Assembly: GCA_022008415.1 (NCBI GenBank)
Contig: JAIRBC010000015.1
Coordinates: forward strand, 62,001 to 126,000
Origin: Cerina litoralis
Lineage (GTDB): Bacteria; Bacteroidota; Bacteroidia; Flavobacteriales; Flavobacteriaceae
Reading direction: 5' to 3'
Length of the DNA stretch: 64,000 bases
Shown here: positions 42,832 through 51,019 of the stretch, in pieces
How the letters are laid out: each line of letters begins with the position of its first letter
How positions within the stretch are numbered: position 1 is the stretch's first letter
The notes under the pieces: generated by a model
The model's database searches: none
Told to the model about the DNA's origin: nothing
What the model saw: only the letters and a program-made list of their open reading frames with translations
Program-made: the position numbers and the translations under genes

Positions 42832-43473
42832 CTAATTTCTTATAATATAATACCCTTCGTTCTTGTACTTGTTTTCATCAAAAGTAAATAAGGTTTTTGA
42901 TAGGGGTTGGTTCGTTTTAAAAGAATTAACGGTTATGGTAGTCTTGGTGCCGTTTTTACCCGTTGCAATGAGCTTATAAATATGTTTGGTCTCCGCGTCT
43001 ATACCCAGAAGTATGGATTTTATCTCCGAATTGCTATCTATTGGGGTAAGCTTAATGTATTGAATTTTACGTCCTTGCACGTTTTGAAGTATGTCCCATG
43101 CGTAGGTATGGTCCTGTCTGTAAAAAGTGAGCATTTTGGAGGGGGTAAGGGTATTATCGTCGTCTATCTTGTCCTCGATGGTCACCTCCTCGTTCTCCGG
43201 AACTATGGTATACACCTTGTTACCGTCGTACAACACTTGGGCCCCCAAGTAATTTAACAGGTATTTATCGCCTTCCATGGTTACGTCTCCACGGGTTTCC
43301 TGGTTGGTATTCGTTTCCGCATTGCTCAGCGAATACTTAAAGTCCACCTGAATATTGTCATAACTTTTTACCTTGTTGTACACTTCGTCCAAGAGGGCTT
43401 TGGCCTTGGCCGAATCTTGAGCCTTGGCGAGACCGGTGGATAGTATCAGTCCTATGATTAGTAATTTCTTCAT
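42832..43473 (-). CDS. lolA: LolA-like outer membrane lipoprotein carrier
   Basis: 213 residues with a signal peptide (MKKLLIIGLILSTGLAKA). The half-barrel pattern of LolA is seen in YNKVKSYDNIQVDFKYSLS, GDVTMEGDKYLLNYLGAQVL and YDGNKVYTIVPENEEV. It should carry lipoproteins across the periplasm. It follows ftsK on the same strand with a 94-nt gap that holds a heptamer array, and runs directly into the LptF/G gene. Confidence 0.88.
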   Translation of the reverse strand: MKKLLIIGLILSTGLAKAQDSAKAKALLDEVYNKVKSYDNIQVDFKYSLSNAETNTNQETRGDVTMEGDKYLLNYLGAQVLYDGNKVYTIVPENEEVTIEDKIDDDNTLTPSKMLTFYRQDHTYAWDILQNVQGRKIQYIKLTPIDSNSEIKSILLGIDAETKHIYKLIATGKNGTKTTITVNSFKTNQPLSKTLFTFDENKYKNEGYYIIRN

Positions 43474-43484
43474 TTTGTTGTTCG

Positions 43485-43561
43485 TTAATTGTTATTGGTT
43501 AATAGTCATTAGCAGTTTTAAGCCAACCTTGAACTTTCAACTTTGAACCTGAAACCCATAG
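43485..43561 (+). repeat. Heptamer-phased array between ftsK and lolA
   Basis: In steps of 7 from 43485: TTAATTG, TTATTGG, TTAATAG, TCATTAG, CAGTTTT, AAGCCAA, CCTTGAA, CTTTCAA, CTTTGAA, CCTGAAA, CCCATAG. Two word groups (TTAATAG-like and CTTTGAA-like) keep one phase through 77 nt. Confidence 0.8.
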
Positions 43562-43567
43562 CAACCA

Positions 43568-45934
43568 TCAATTCTGTTCATTTTTCAACAGCTGATCCAG
43601 GGATGCCATATCGTGCACTAGGACTTGCCTGGCCTTGCTTCCCTCGAAGGGTCCAACAATCCCGGCAGCTTCTAACTGGTCTATGATCCTTCCCGCACGG
43701 TTATAGCCCAATTTTAATTTGCGTTGGATTAACGACGCGGATCCCTGTTGCGCTATTACGATAACCTCGGCGGCATCACGGAACATGGCATCCCTTTCCG
43801 ATATCTCATAATCAATACTTGTGCCAGAGTCCTCCCCTACGTATTCGGGCAGCAAATGCGCATCCGGATATCCTCTTTGAGCACCGATATATTCGGTAAT
43901 CCTCGCTATTTCGGGCGTATCTACAAAAGCACATTGCAATCTGGTTACGTCATTGCCCTGGGTGAAGAGCATATCGCCCCTCCCGATCAATTGATCGGCG
44001 CCTTGGGTATCCAAAATGGTTCTCGAATCGATTTTAGAGGTCACCCTAAACGCGATCCGGGCCGGAAAGTTGGCCTTTATGATCCCGGTAATTACATTTA
44101 CCGAGGGTCTTTGGGTAGCAATAATCAGGTGGATACCGATTGCCCTTGCCAATTGGGCCAACCGGGCTATAGGGGTTTCCACTTCCTTACCTGCCGTCAT
44201 TATCAGGTCGGCAAACTCATCGATTACCAAAACGATATAGGGCAGGAACATATGCCCTTCGTTGGGATTGAGTTTCCGCGCCTTAAATTTTACATTGTAC
44301 TCCTTAATGTTGCGGACCATGGCGACTTTTAACAGCTCGTACCTATTGTCCATCTCTATACAAAGAGAGTTAAGGGTGTTTATAACCTTGTTATTGTCGG
44401 TTATGATAGCATCTTCGGAATCGGGGAGTTTGGCCAAATAATGCCTTTCTATTTTATTGAACAAGGTGAGTTCCACCTTTTTGGGATCCACCAAGACAAA
44501 TTTCACCTCGGCGGGATGTTTTTTGTAGAGCAGTGAGGTAAGCACCGCATTTAGCCCAACAGACTTTCCCTGTCCGGTAGCCCCGGCCATCAATAAATGG
44601 GGCATTTTGGCCAAGTCTACCACAAAGGTCTCATTGCTAATGGTCTTGCCAAACGCTATGGGCAATTGCATTTCTGCCTTTTGAAACTTGCTGGAGGCTA
44701 TCACGGAACGCATAGAAACAATGGTGGCGTTCTTGTTGGGCACCTCTATTCCTATAGTTCCCTTGCCGGGGATCGGTGCGATGATCCTAATACCCAAAGC
44801 CGCGAGCGAAAGGGCAATATCGTCCTCCAGATTTTTTATTTTCGAGATTCGCACTCCCGCCTCGGGAACTATCTCGTAAAGAGTGACCGTAGGACCGATC
44901 GTGGCCTTGATCTGGGCAATACCGATCTTGTAGTTCTTTAAGGTCTCTACGATCCGGTTCTTATTTTCTTCGAGCTCTTGTTGATTAATGGTAATTCCGC
45001 CCCCGCTGCCGTGTTGATCCAATAGGTCTAGCGTGGGGAATTTATAGTTGCCCAACTCCAAGGTAGGATCAAATTCACCAAAATCGGCTACCAATTTATC
45101 CGACAATACATCCTTTTCCTCCTTTTCCTCCGTTATTTTACCAATTTCCATGGCAATTTCCTTTTCCTCTTCCTTTTTATTTGCCGCGATCTCCATAGGG
45201 AGGTCGTTTTCGTCCTTCTTTAGGACGGGAATATCCTTCTTGTGGGTATAGGTATCGATGACGATAGGGGTTTCCTCATCGGACCCGGTTACTTCGCCCC
45301 CTTCGTCTTCATTGGGAGTCGGCTTTTTAAATTCTGCCGCGACGGACTTACCCTGTTTACCCAAATAAGTGGCAATCCCATCGGGTGTGAGCTTAAACAA
45401 TCTTACCAAGATGATGATCAATCCGAAAAGCAGCAATAGCAAGACCCCGATCTTCCCGGCATAGTCTTGAAGAAAATCATTCATCTCATACCCCACAAGT
45501 CCACCCAACAAAGGCCTTTCCATGGTAAAGAAGCCGAGGGTAATGGATATCCAAATAACAAGTACAAGCCCCCAGATCCACTTTTTTAGCAACTTGCTAT
45601 TTTTTAGATCCAGGAACATGTGCAGTCCGGTCATAAAAAAGAGAAAGGTGAAGATAAAGGAAGCAAGCCCAAAACCCCGATACATAAAAATATGGCTAAT
45701 ATTCGCCCCAAATTTATTGAGTAGGTTTTCTGCCTGGGCATTGCGGTCGCTAAATTCCGACAACATGCTTTGGTCGTCCTGCCAGGTGAAATAAAAGGAA
45801 AGAAAGGAAAAGAAAAGTGCAATACTGAAAAGCATCAACAAGCTTCCCAGTATTATTTTATTCTGTTTCGATAATTTAAGGGAAATACCCTTTTTAGTAG
45901 CTTTGGGCTTTGTCTTTGATGCCTTTTTTGCCAT
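43568..45934 (-). CDS. ftsK: DNA translocase FtsK
   Basis: 788 residues from ATG 45934 (MAKKASKTKPKATKKG). Four N-terminal membrane helices, an acidic Lys/Glu-rich linker of about 100 residues (shorter than in E. coli), then the motor: Walker A GATGQGKSVG, Walker B YIVLVIDEFADL, and a C-terminal winged gamma domain (RKLKLGYNRAGRIIDQLEAA) that reads KOPS-like polarity signals. It moves chromosome ends through the division septum and activates dimer resolution. Confidence 0.95.
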   Translation of the reverse strand: MAKKASKTKPKATKKGISLKLSKQNKIILGSLLMLFSIALFFSFLSFYFTWQDDQSMLSEFSDRNAQAENLLNKFGANISHIFMYRGFGLASFIFTFLFFMTGLHMFLDLKNSKLLKKWIWGLVLVIWISITLGFFTMERPLLGGLVGYEMNDFLQDYAGKIGVLLLLLFGLIIILVRLFKLTPDGIATYLGKQGKSVAAEFKKPTPNEDEGGEVTGSDEETPIVIDTYTHKKDIPVLKKDENDLPMEIAANKKEEEKEIAMEIGKITEEKEEKDVLSDKLVADFGEFDPTLELGNYKFPTLDLLDQHGSGGGITINQQELEENKNRIVETLKNYKIGIAQIKATIGPTVTLYEIVPEAGVRISKIKNLEDDIALSLAALGIRIIAPIPGKGTIGIEVPNKNATIVSMRSVIASSKFQKAEMQLPIAFGKTISNETFVVDLAKMPHLLMAGATGQGKSVGLNAVLTSLLYKKHPAEVKFVLVDPKKVELTLFNKIERHYLAKLPDSEDAIITDNNKVINTLNSLCIEMDNRYELLKVAMVRNIKEYNVKFKARKLNPNEGHMFLPYIVLVIDEFADLIMTAGKEVETPIARLAQLARAIGIHLIIATQRPSVNVITGIIKANFPARIAFRVTSKIDSRTILDTQGADQLIGRGDMLFTQGNDVTRLQCAFVDTPEIARITEYIGAQRGYPDAHLLPEYVGEDSGTSIDYEISERDAMFRDAAEVIVIAQQGSASLIQRKLKLGYNRAGRIIDQLEAAGIVGPFEGSKARQVLVHDMASLDQLLKNEQN

Positions 45935-46001
45935 TAAATCGTCTGTTCTTTGGGGCAAAAATACAACTTTAGGATCGAACTTGTCTCCAGTTGTCGTTTG
46001 T

Positions 46002-46370
46002 TCATAAAATCTTCGGCAAATAAATGATAAGGCCCACAACGACGGCCGCAACGGAAACCAACATCACAGCACCGGCGGAAATATCCTTTATAAACCCAAT
46101 TTTTTCGTCAAAATTCGGTTGTTGGTAATCGCAGAGTTTTTCAATTGCCGTATTAAGACCTTCTACCCCTATAACGACACCGATTGCCAATATTTGAACC
46201 ATCCATTCCGTCTTGGAAATTCCAAAATAGAAACCGGCGAGCGTTACCACCAGGGCAATGAACACCTGGATTTTAATGCTAGACTCGGTTCTGATTAACA
46301 AATAGGCCCCGCGTAACGCAAAACCGACACTGCGGAGCCTATTTCTTAAAAAGCCTTCTTTTTTATGCAT
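46002..46370 (-). CDS. dgkA: Diacylglycerol/undecaprenol kinase family (DgkA)
   Basis: 122 residues with three membrane helices. The active-site signature EGLNTAIEKLCDY is present, and the N-terminus FALRGAYLLIRTESSIKIQV is typical. It phosphorylates diacylglycerol or undecaprenol in the inner membrane, recycling a lipid carrier for envelope glycans. It overlaps the end of tpx by 8 nt and precedes ftsK. Confidence 0.92.
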   Translation of the reverse strand: MHKKEGFLRNRLRSVGFALRGAYLLIRTESSIKIQVFIALVVTLAGFYFGISKTEWMVQILAIGVVIGVEGLNTAIEKLCDYQQPNFDEKIGFIKDISAGAVMLVSVAAVVVGLIIYLPKIL

Positions 46371-46869
46371 CTACCAAAGCCACCAAGGCCGCCTTATAAT
46401 TGGGTTCGTCAACAATTTCCGGGACTTGCTCCGTGTAAACGATCTTTCCGTCGGCATCGAGGACGATTACAGAACGGGATAACAAGCTTTGCAACGGACC
46501 ATCGGTAAATTCCAATTGGTAATCTTTCCCGAATTTACCGTTCCTAAAATCGGAAAGCATTTCTACGTTCCCAATTCCTTCCGCACCACAAAATCTGGCC
46601 TGGGCAAACGGAAGGTCCTTAGAGATGCAAAGCACAACGGTATTGTCTAATTCGGCGGCCTCCTCGTTGAATTGCCTTACCGATTTGGCACAAGTACCGG
46701 TGTCTATGCTGGGAAAAATATTCATCACTACCTTTTTTCCTTTGTAATCGGACAGGGAAGCAGCGGATAGATCGCTCTTTGTCAGCGTAAAATTTGGAGC
46801 AGAACTGCCAACCGCGGGCAATTCACCCATAGTGTGTATGGTATCTCCATGCAATGTAACTGTAGCCAT
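46363..46869 (-). CDS. tpx: Thiol peroxidase Tpx
   Basis: 168 residues. Peroxidatic Cys60 in DTGTCAKSVRQF and resolving Cys94 in ARFCGAEG are at the spacing of E. coli Tpx (Cys61/Cys95). It reduces lipid and other organic peroxides with thioredoxin. It starts the tpx-dgkA-ftsK-lolA-lptF/G-ribB run and lies close to two further thiol proteins upstream. Confidence 0.95.
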   Translation of the reverse strand: MATVTLHGDTIHTMGELPAVGSSAPNFTLTKSDLSAASLSDYKGKKVVMNIFPSIDTGTCAKSVRQFNEEAAELDNTVVLCISKDLPFAQARFCGAEGIGNVEMLSDFRNGKFGKDYQLEFTDGPLQSLLSRSVIVLDADGKIVYTEQVPEIVDEPNYKAALVALVDA

Positions 46870-46935
46870 GATATGTAAGTTTTTAAATTCTTGGTGAAAT
46901 TAAAAAATATATGGGGGATAAGTAAATGATTCCCA

Positions 46936-46968
46936 TAAAAAAAGCCCTTCAAAGACAGGAAGGACTTT
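46936..46968 (-). terminator. Terminator between the DUF6952 gene and tpx
   Basis: AAAGTCCTTC / GAAGGGCTTT hairpin (minus strand, one G-U pair) followed by seven T residues, about 180 nt past the stop at 47150. It separates the peroxiredoxin-side genes from tpx. Confidence 0.75.
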
Positions 46969-47149
46969 ATCACAAAAATATATACTCGTGCCATTTTGAA
47001 ATCCGGGAGAACCGGGTCGGTCAAAATTGTACCAGACTAGGCAAAATTTTGAGACACAGCCTTAGCTACGGGGATAAATATTAACGACGTACGGGGCAAT
47101 TTGGGCCAGCCGAAATTTCGGGTTTTAAAGCGACAGGAGTATTTCTGAG

Positions 47150-47407
47150 CTAATTATCGATAGACCCCATCACCCGTTGCATAAATTGGTTCAAGGCTTC
47201 CTTTTTAGGGATACCTTCCTTAATGGCCTTATCTACTTCCAGGGCCCCGTACATATTAGAGATCAATTCTCCTATAACATCGAGTTCCTCGTCTTTTAGC
47301 GAAGGCAATTCGGTCAGGGCTTCCAAGGTCTCAATTGCCTCATGTACATAGTCGGCGTCGTTTTCCTCTATAAATTGGGTAAGGTGTTTAATTACCGGTA
47401 ATTTCAT
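47150..47407 (-). CDS. DUF6952 family small protein
   Basis: 85 residues, all helical and acidic (MKLPVIKHLTQFIEENDADY, EALTELPSLKDEELDVIGEL), no cysteine, no signal. I recall it as a Bacteroidota-only family that follows a thioredoxin gene. Here its start overlaps the thioredoxin stop by 20 nt, so the two are translated together. A partner or regulator of the thioredoxin is likely by context; there is no known activity. Confidence 0.78.
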   Translation of the reverse strand: MKLPVIKHLTQFIEENDADYVHEAIETLEALTELPSLKDEELDVIGELISNMYGALEVDKAIKEGIPKKEALNQFMQRVMGSIDN

Positions 47408-47702
47408 TGATCAGTCCTTTTAAAACGTCATATTTATTGGTCTGCACCTGGTTCTTAAGCCTTCCGTCCGTAAATGCGGCAAAGGTGGGCAAATTGTCCA
47501 CTTGTGCCAATTTTCTGGATTCCGGGAACTTCTCTGCATCAACGAGGACAAATGTTACATCTTCGTTCTCGGTCGCCTCCTTTTTGAACTTTGGTTTCAT
47601 AATTCGGCAGTTACCGCACCAGGAAGCGGAATATTGTACCATCACGTTTTTGTTCCCCTCAATGATTTCCTGTAAATTATCTTTTTCTAATTCTAACAAC
47701 AT
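47388..47702 (-). CDS. Thioredoxin-family protein with SWCGNC active site
   Basis: 104 residues, a bare thioredoxin fold. The active site is SWCGNCR (Cys29, Cys32) in place of WCGPC, and the cis-Pro loop is DNLPTFAAF. The Asn in the CXXC motif should shift its redox potential compared with TrxA. No export signal. It sits between the peroxiredoxin and DUF6952 genes, so it is the likely electron donor of that peroxiredoxin. Confidence 0.9.
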   Translation of the reverse strand: MLLELEKDNLQEIIEGNKNVMVQYSASWCGNCRIMKPKFKKEATENEDVTFVLVDAEKFPESRKLAQVDNLPTFAAFTDGRLKNQVQTNKYDVLKGLINEITGN

Positions 47703-47929
47703 AGGTTTATATTTTTAAGGTTCTAGGACAAGGGTATTGCCCCATCTGCGTTGAGTAATAATTACGAATTTTCCAACTTTTGCCATGCGCTAATCGCATT
47801 AGGCACTTTATTTTGCGCTCGGCGCAAATTCAAAAAAAGTCAGGAACGGTATTCCTTATTAAAAATATCGCTGCGATTCCTCCACAAAATATGGGTAGAA
47901 CCATTTTTGTGTTAAGTTGATAAAAACAC

Positions 47930-47985
47930 AGAGCGGAACAGCTTTTTGACGGTTATGCCGTCGCTCCGTTCCGCTCCGGAATCTG
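47930..47985 (-). terminator. Nested inverted repeat, possible terminator of the peroxiredoxin gene
   Basis: Outer arms AGCGGAAC and GTTCCGCT enclose an inner GACGG/CCGTC hairpin. On the minus strand the outer arm is followed by TGTGTTTTTAT. It lies 10-65 nt past the peroxiredoxin stop. Confidence 0.5.
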
Positions 47986-47994
47986 ATCTTATTT

Positions 47995-48639
47995 TTAGTT
48001 GGCGAGCGAAGTAAGGTACTCGGCCACCCCTTTTCTGTTGGCGGTCATGGCTTCCTTGCCTTCTTCCCAGTTGGCGGGGCAAACCTCCCCATTTTCCTGA
48101 ACGTGGGCATAAGCGTCTATCAGCCTTAGGTACTCGTTTATATTTCTTCCCAGTGGCATATGGTTGATGCCCTCGTGGAATACCATTCCCTGCTCGTCTA
48201 TTAAATAGGTTGCCCTATAGGTAACATTGTCTCCCTCCAGGATCACGGCACCGGTCTCCTCGTCGTACTGTTCGCTAACGATGTCCAGAATTCCGAGAGT
48301 AGAGGCCAAATTTCTGTTGCTATCGGCCAAAATTGGATAAGTGACCCCTTCTATACCCCCGTTTTCTTTGGAGGTATTCAACCAGGCGAAGTGTACTTCC
48401 GCGGTGTCGCAGGAAGCCCCGATTACGATCGTGTTCCTTTTTTCGAATTCGCCCAAGGCAGCTTGGAAAGCACGCAGCTCGGTCGGACATACAAAAGTGA
48501 AATCTTTTGGATACCAGAACAAAACTACTTTTTTATTGTTTTTTTGAGCCTCTTCCAAGATGTTGATCTTAAAAGTGTCTCCCAAATCGTTCATTGCATT
48601 TACGCTCAGGTTTGGGAATTTTTTACCTACAAAAGTCAT
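47995..48639 (-). CDS. Typical 2-Cys peroxiredoxin (AhpC/Prx1 type)
   Basis: 214 residues. The peroxidatic Cys51 lies in DFTFVCPTEL and the resolving Cys in GEVCPANW near residue 190. A long C-terminal helix follows. It reduces peroxides in the cytoplasm and probably receives electrons from the SWCGNC thioredoxin gene 290 nt downstream, as no AhpF is nearby. It has its own -7 box at 48670. Confidence 0.94.
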   Translation of the reverse strand: MTFVGKKFPNLSVNAMNDLGDTFKINILEEAQKNNKKVVLFWYPKDFTFVCPTELRAFQAALGEFEKRNTIVIGASCDTAEVHFAWLNTSKENGGIEGVTYPILADSNRNLASTLGILDIVSEQYDEETGAVILEGDNVTYRATYLIDEQGMVFHEGINHMPLGRNINEYLRLIDAYAHVQENGEVCPANWEEGKEAMTANRKGVAEYLTSLAN

Positions 48640-48669
48640 ATCTATATTTTTTAATGTTAATTTCTACAA

Positions 48670-48677
48670 CAAAAGTA
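48670..48677 (-). promoter_or_regulatory. -7 box TACTTTTG for the peroxiredoxin
   Basis: Exact TAnnTTTG on the minus strand, 30 nt before the ATG at 48639. Confidence 0.55.
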
Positions 48678-48816
48678 CCACTAGGGAATATGGATGGGAA
48701 GAAATTAAAATTAAAAATTCTTATCGCATAATAGTCGTTCTATATACGGTGCGTTTTATTGTTAGATCGTCAATATTGCATCGGCTTTTTTAGGTTTTAA
48801 AGAATTTTCGAGATGT

Positions 48817-48858
48817 GAAATTCAGAATTTAGAATTCTGAATTCTGAATTCTGAATTT
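48817..48858 (+). repeat. Six-unit heptamer array (TGAATTC type)
   Basis: GAAATTC, AGAATTT, AGAATTC, TGAATTC, TGAATTC, TGAATTT, all 7 nt and contiguous, ending 10 nt from the stop of the Cys/Met PLP enzyme at 48869. Confidence 0.85.
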
Positions 48859-48868
48859 GGGAAGTGCT

Positions 48869-50074
48869 TTATCCGCCCAAGATCCCCAATTTGGTCATAC
48901 AGTCCTTCATTCTTTCGCAGGTTCTATGGATATCGTTGTCCAGGCCAATGGAAAACCTGATAAGACCATCGGTCAGCCCCATGGATTTTTGTTCTTCCAA
49001 TGGAATTTCTGAAGAAGTCGAAGTCCCTGGCGCACTGAACAAGGTCTTATAGAATCCCAAACTCACCGCCAGGTAGCCCAAGTCTTCCTTCTGCATCCGT
49101 TCCATTAGGGCATTGGCACGGTTAACACCGCCCACGTCCAGGGTCATTATTCCCCCAAAGCCGTATTCCTTGTTCATCTGTCTTTCCATGATACGATGGC
49201 CGGGATGCGATCGAAGGCCGGGATACATCACCCTTAGTCCTTCTTTTTCAAAATCCTTGGCCAAATAGAGGGCATTTTCGCTGTGCTTCTTTACCCGGAT
49301 ATGTAGGGTCCTCATGTTTTTTAGGATCGAGGCGGCCCGCAGACTGTCTAGCGTACTCCCAAGAAGCATACCGGCCCCTTGGTTTACGTCCTTCAAGCCC
49401 AAACAGAACTCCTTACTGCCGCACACTGCCCCCGCAACACAATCGCTACTGCCATTGATAAACTTGGTAAGGCTATGCACCACGATATCCGCGCCCAATT
49501 TTGCCGGGGCAATCGATAGGGGGGAAAAAGTATTGTCGACCACCAAAGGGATCGCGTGTTTTTTGGATAGATGGGATAGGGCTTTTATATCCGCTATCTC
49601 CAACAGCGGATTGCTGACCGATTCGCAATAGATCATTTTGGTCCGCGGGTTGATCGCCCCCGCTACCGCATCCAAATCGGTAATATCCACAAAGGTGGTA
49701 GCTACCTCGAATTTTTTAAGGAAATTCTTCAAAAAGGCATACGTGCCGCCATAGATCGTACGGCTGCAAACCAGGTGATCTCCCGCACTGCAAATTTGAA
49801 GAATTACGGCGGTAATGGCTCCCATGCCACTTGCGGTCACATTAGCGGTCTCGGTACCTTCCAAGGCGGCCAGGGCCTCTCCCAAGTACAGATTGGAAGG
49901 CGACGAATGCCGACTGTACAGGTAGCAGCCCTCCGTATTCCCTTCAAACGTATCGAACATGGTCTTCGCCGATAAGAAGGTATAGGTAGATGAATCGGAT
50001 ATAGACGGATTAACCCCGCCGTATTCCCCAAAATATTGCAAATCCTGTAAACCGTCCGCCGCTTTATAATCCAT
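48869..50074 (-). CDS. Cys/Met metabolism PLP enzyme (cystathionine gamma-synthase / gamma-lyase / methionine gamma-lyase family)
   Basis: 401 residues, fold-type I. PLP Lys204 lies in HSLTKFINGSSD and the phosphate loop is TASGMGAI. The family acts on the gamma carbon of Cys, Met or homoserine esters. Methionine gamma-lyase carries a Cys in the loop IYGCT; here the loop is TIYGGTYAF (Gly110), so true methionine gamma-lyase activity is doubtful. Divergent from an Lrp/AsnC regulator 279 bp away, a common arrangement for amino-acid catabolic genes under local Lrp control. Confidence 0.87.
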   Translation of the reverse strand: MDYKAADGLQDLQYFGEYGGVNPSISDSSTYTFLSAKTMFDTFEGNTEGCYLYSRHSSPSNLYLGEALAALEGTETANVTASGMGAITAVILQICSAGDHLVCSRTIYGGTYAFLKNFLKKFEVATTFVDITDLDAVAGAINPRTKMIYCESVSNPLLEIADIKALSHLSKKHAIPLVVDNTFSPLSIAPAKLGADIVVHSLTKFINGSSDCVAGAVCGSKEFCLGLKDVNQGAGMLLGSTLDSLRAASILKNMRTLHIRVKKHSENALYLAKDFEKEGLRVMYPGLRSHPGHRIMERQMNKEYGFGGIMTLDVGGVNRANALMERMQKEDLGYLAVSLGFYKTLFSAPGTSTSSEIPLEEQKSMGLTDGLIRFSIGLDNDIHRTCERMKDCMTKLGILGG

Positions 50075-50221
50075 GTTTCTTTATTTTAAATAATCGTGTA
50101 TACGTTTGTCACAATCCTTCGCTAAAGGACTTCCCCGAACGGAAGAGGGGCAATTTCAACGCCCCTCATGACCTTTGGATATGCATTCCATAGGGTTTGA
50201 TTTGTGCCATTCAATATTTTA

Positions 50222-50229
50222 CAAAAATA
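50222..50229 (-). promoter_or_regulatory. -7 box TATTTTTG for the PLP enzyme
   Basis: Exact TAnnTTTG on the minus strand about 148 nt before the ATG at 50074, within the divergent region shared with the Lrp gene. Confidence 0.4.
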
Positions 50230-50291
50230 ACTAGATTTGGATAAAATATCCATTTTATTGCATAATCTTAGATTTTAAATCCAAAATTTCA

Positions 50292-50299
50292 CATATTTG
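50292..50299 (+). promoter_or_regulatory. Near-consensus -7 box CATATTTG for the Lrp gene
   Basis: Seven of eight positions match TAnnTTTG, 54 nt before ATG 50354. The AT-rich stretch between this and the opposing box (50230-50291), with ATAATCTTAGATTTTAA, is where an Lrp-type operator would be expected. Confidence 0.35.
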
Positions 50300-50353
50300 T
50301 AGAATAATATTTTATATCGGTTAAATTCTAAACCAAGTAACGGAAAATATATC

Positions 50354-50815
50354 ATGGATAAATTCGATACCATCGACAAAAAGTTGCTGTTCTTGCTTCA
50401 ATCCGATTGCAAATGGACCACCAAGGCATACGCCAAAAAGTTGAATCTTTCCACCACCGCGGTCTACGAACGCATTAAGCGTTTGGAAAAACAAGGGGTC
50501 ATCGAAAAATATGTTGCCTTGGTAGACAAGAAAAAGGTAGCTAAGGCATTTACGGTGCTCTGTCACATAAAATTGGTACGGCATTCCCGGGAATATGTGG
50601 TGCAATTTGAAAGGGATGTCCTAAAATTGGAGGAAGTGGCCGAGTGCTATCACGTCAGTGGGGACTATGACTATATTATAAAGGTGCACGTTAGGGATAT
50701 GGACGACTATAGGGACTTTATGATCAGCAAACTTACCGCCCTGGACCATATTGGAAGCACCCAGAGTATGTTTGCCATCAAAGAGGTTAAGTGTTCTACC
50801 AAAGTAGTGGTTTGA
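50354..50815 (+). CDS. Lrp/AsnC family transcriptional regulator
   Basis: 153 residues. The N-terminal winged HTH begins KFDTIDKKLLFLLQSDCKWT with recognition helix region LNLSTTAVYERIKRLEKQGV. The C-terminal RAM ligand-binding domain has EEVAECYHVSGDYDYIIKVH. It likely senses an amino acid and controls the divergent PLP enzyme gene. A hairpin and a T-rich terminator follow at 50951. Confidence 0.93.
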   Translation: MDKFDTIDKKLLFLLQSDCKWTTKAYAKKLNLSTTAVYERIKRLEKQGVIEKYVALVDKKKVAKAFTVLCHIKLVRHSREYVVQFERDVLKLEEVAECYHVSGDYDYIIKVHVRDMDDYRDFMISKLTALDHIGSTQSMFAIKEVKCSTKVVV

Positions 50816-50950
50816 TCTGCTGCAAGAAACCGATTTTATCGGTAGCGGCAAAGGTAAAACCAGAAAATAATCTTAATTTTGAATCCTCATCCGGAACTGT
50901 TAAAAAAACAGTTCCTACCTCTCCCAGGGAGCGGTAAAATTAAATAAACC

Positions 50951-50978
50951 CGATACTTTCACCAGTATCGTTTTGTTT
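50951..50978 (+). terminator. Intrinsic terminator
   Basis: CGATACT, a 6-nt loop, AGTATCG, then TTTTGTTT, 135 nt past the Lrp gene. A second perfect hairpin, GGAACTGTT/AACAGTTCC, lies upstream at about 50893-50915. Confidence 0.65.
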
Positions 50979-51019
50979 AGGTATGGTTGTATTGTTGGAT
51001 TTAAAAAATAGCTTTTCTT

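Noticed and set aside
43748..44332. 194-codon frame opposite ftsK
   Set aside because: It lies fully over the conserved FtsK motor domain, with no start context or motif of its own.
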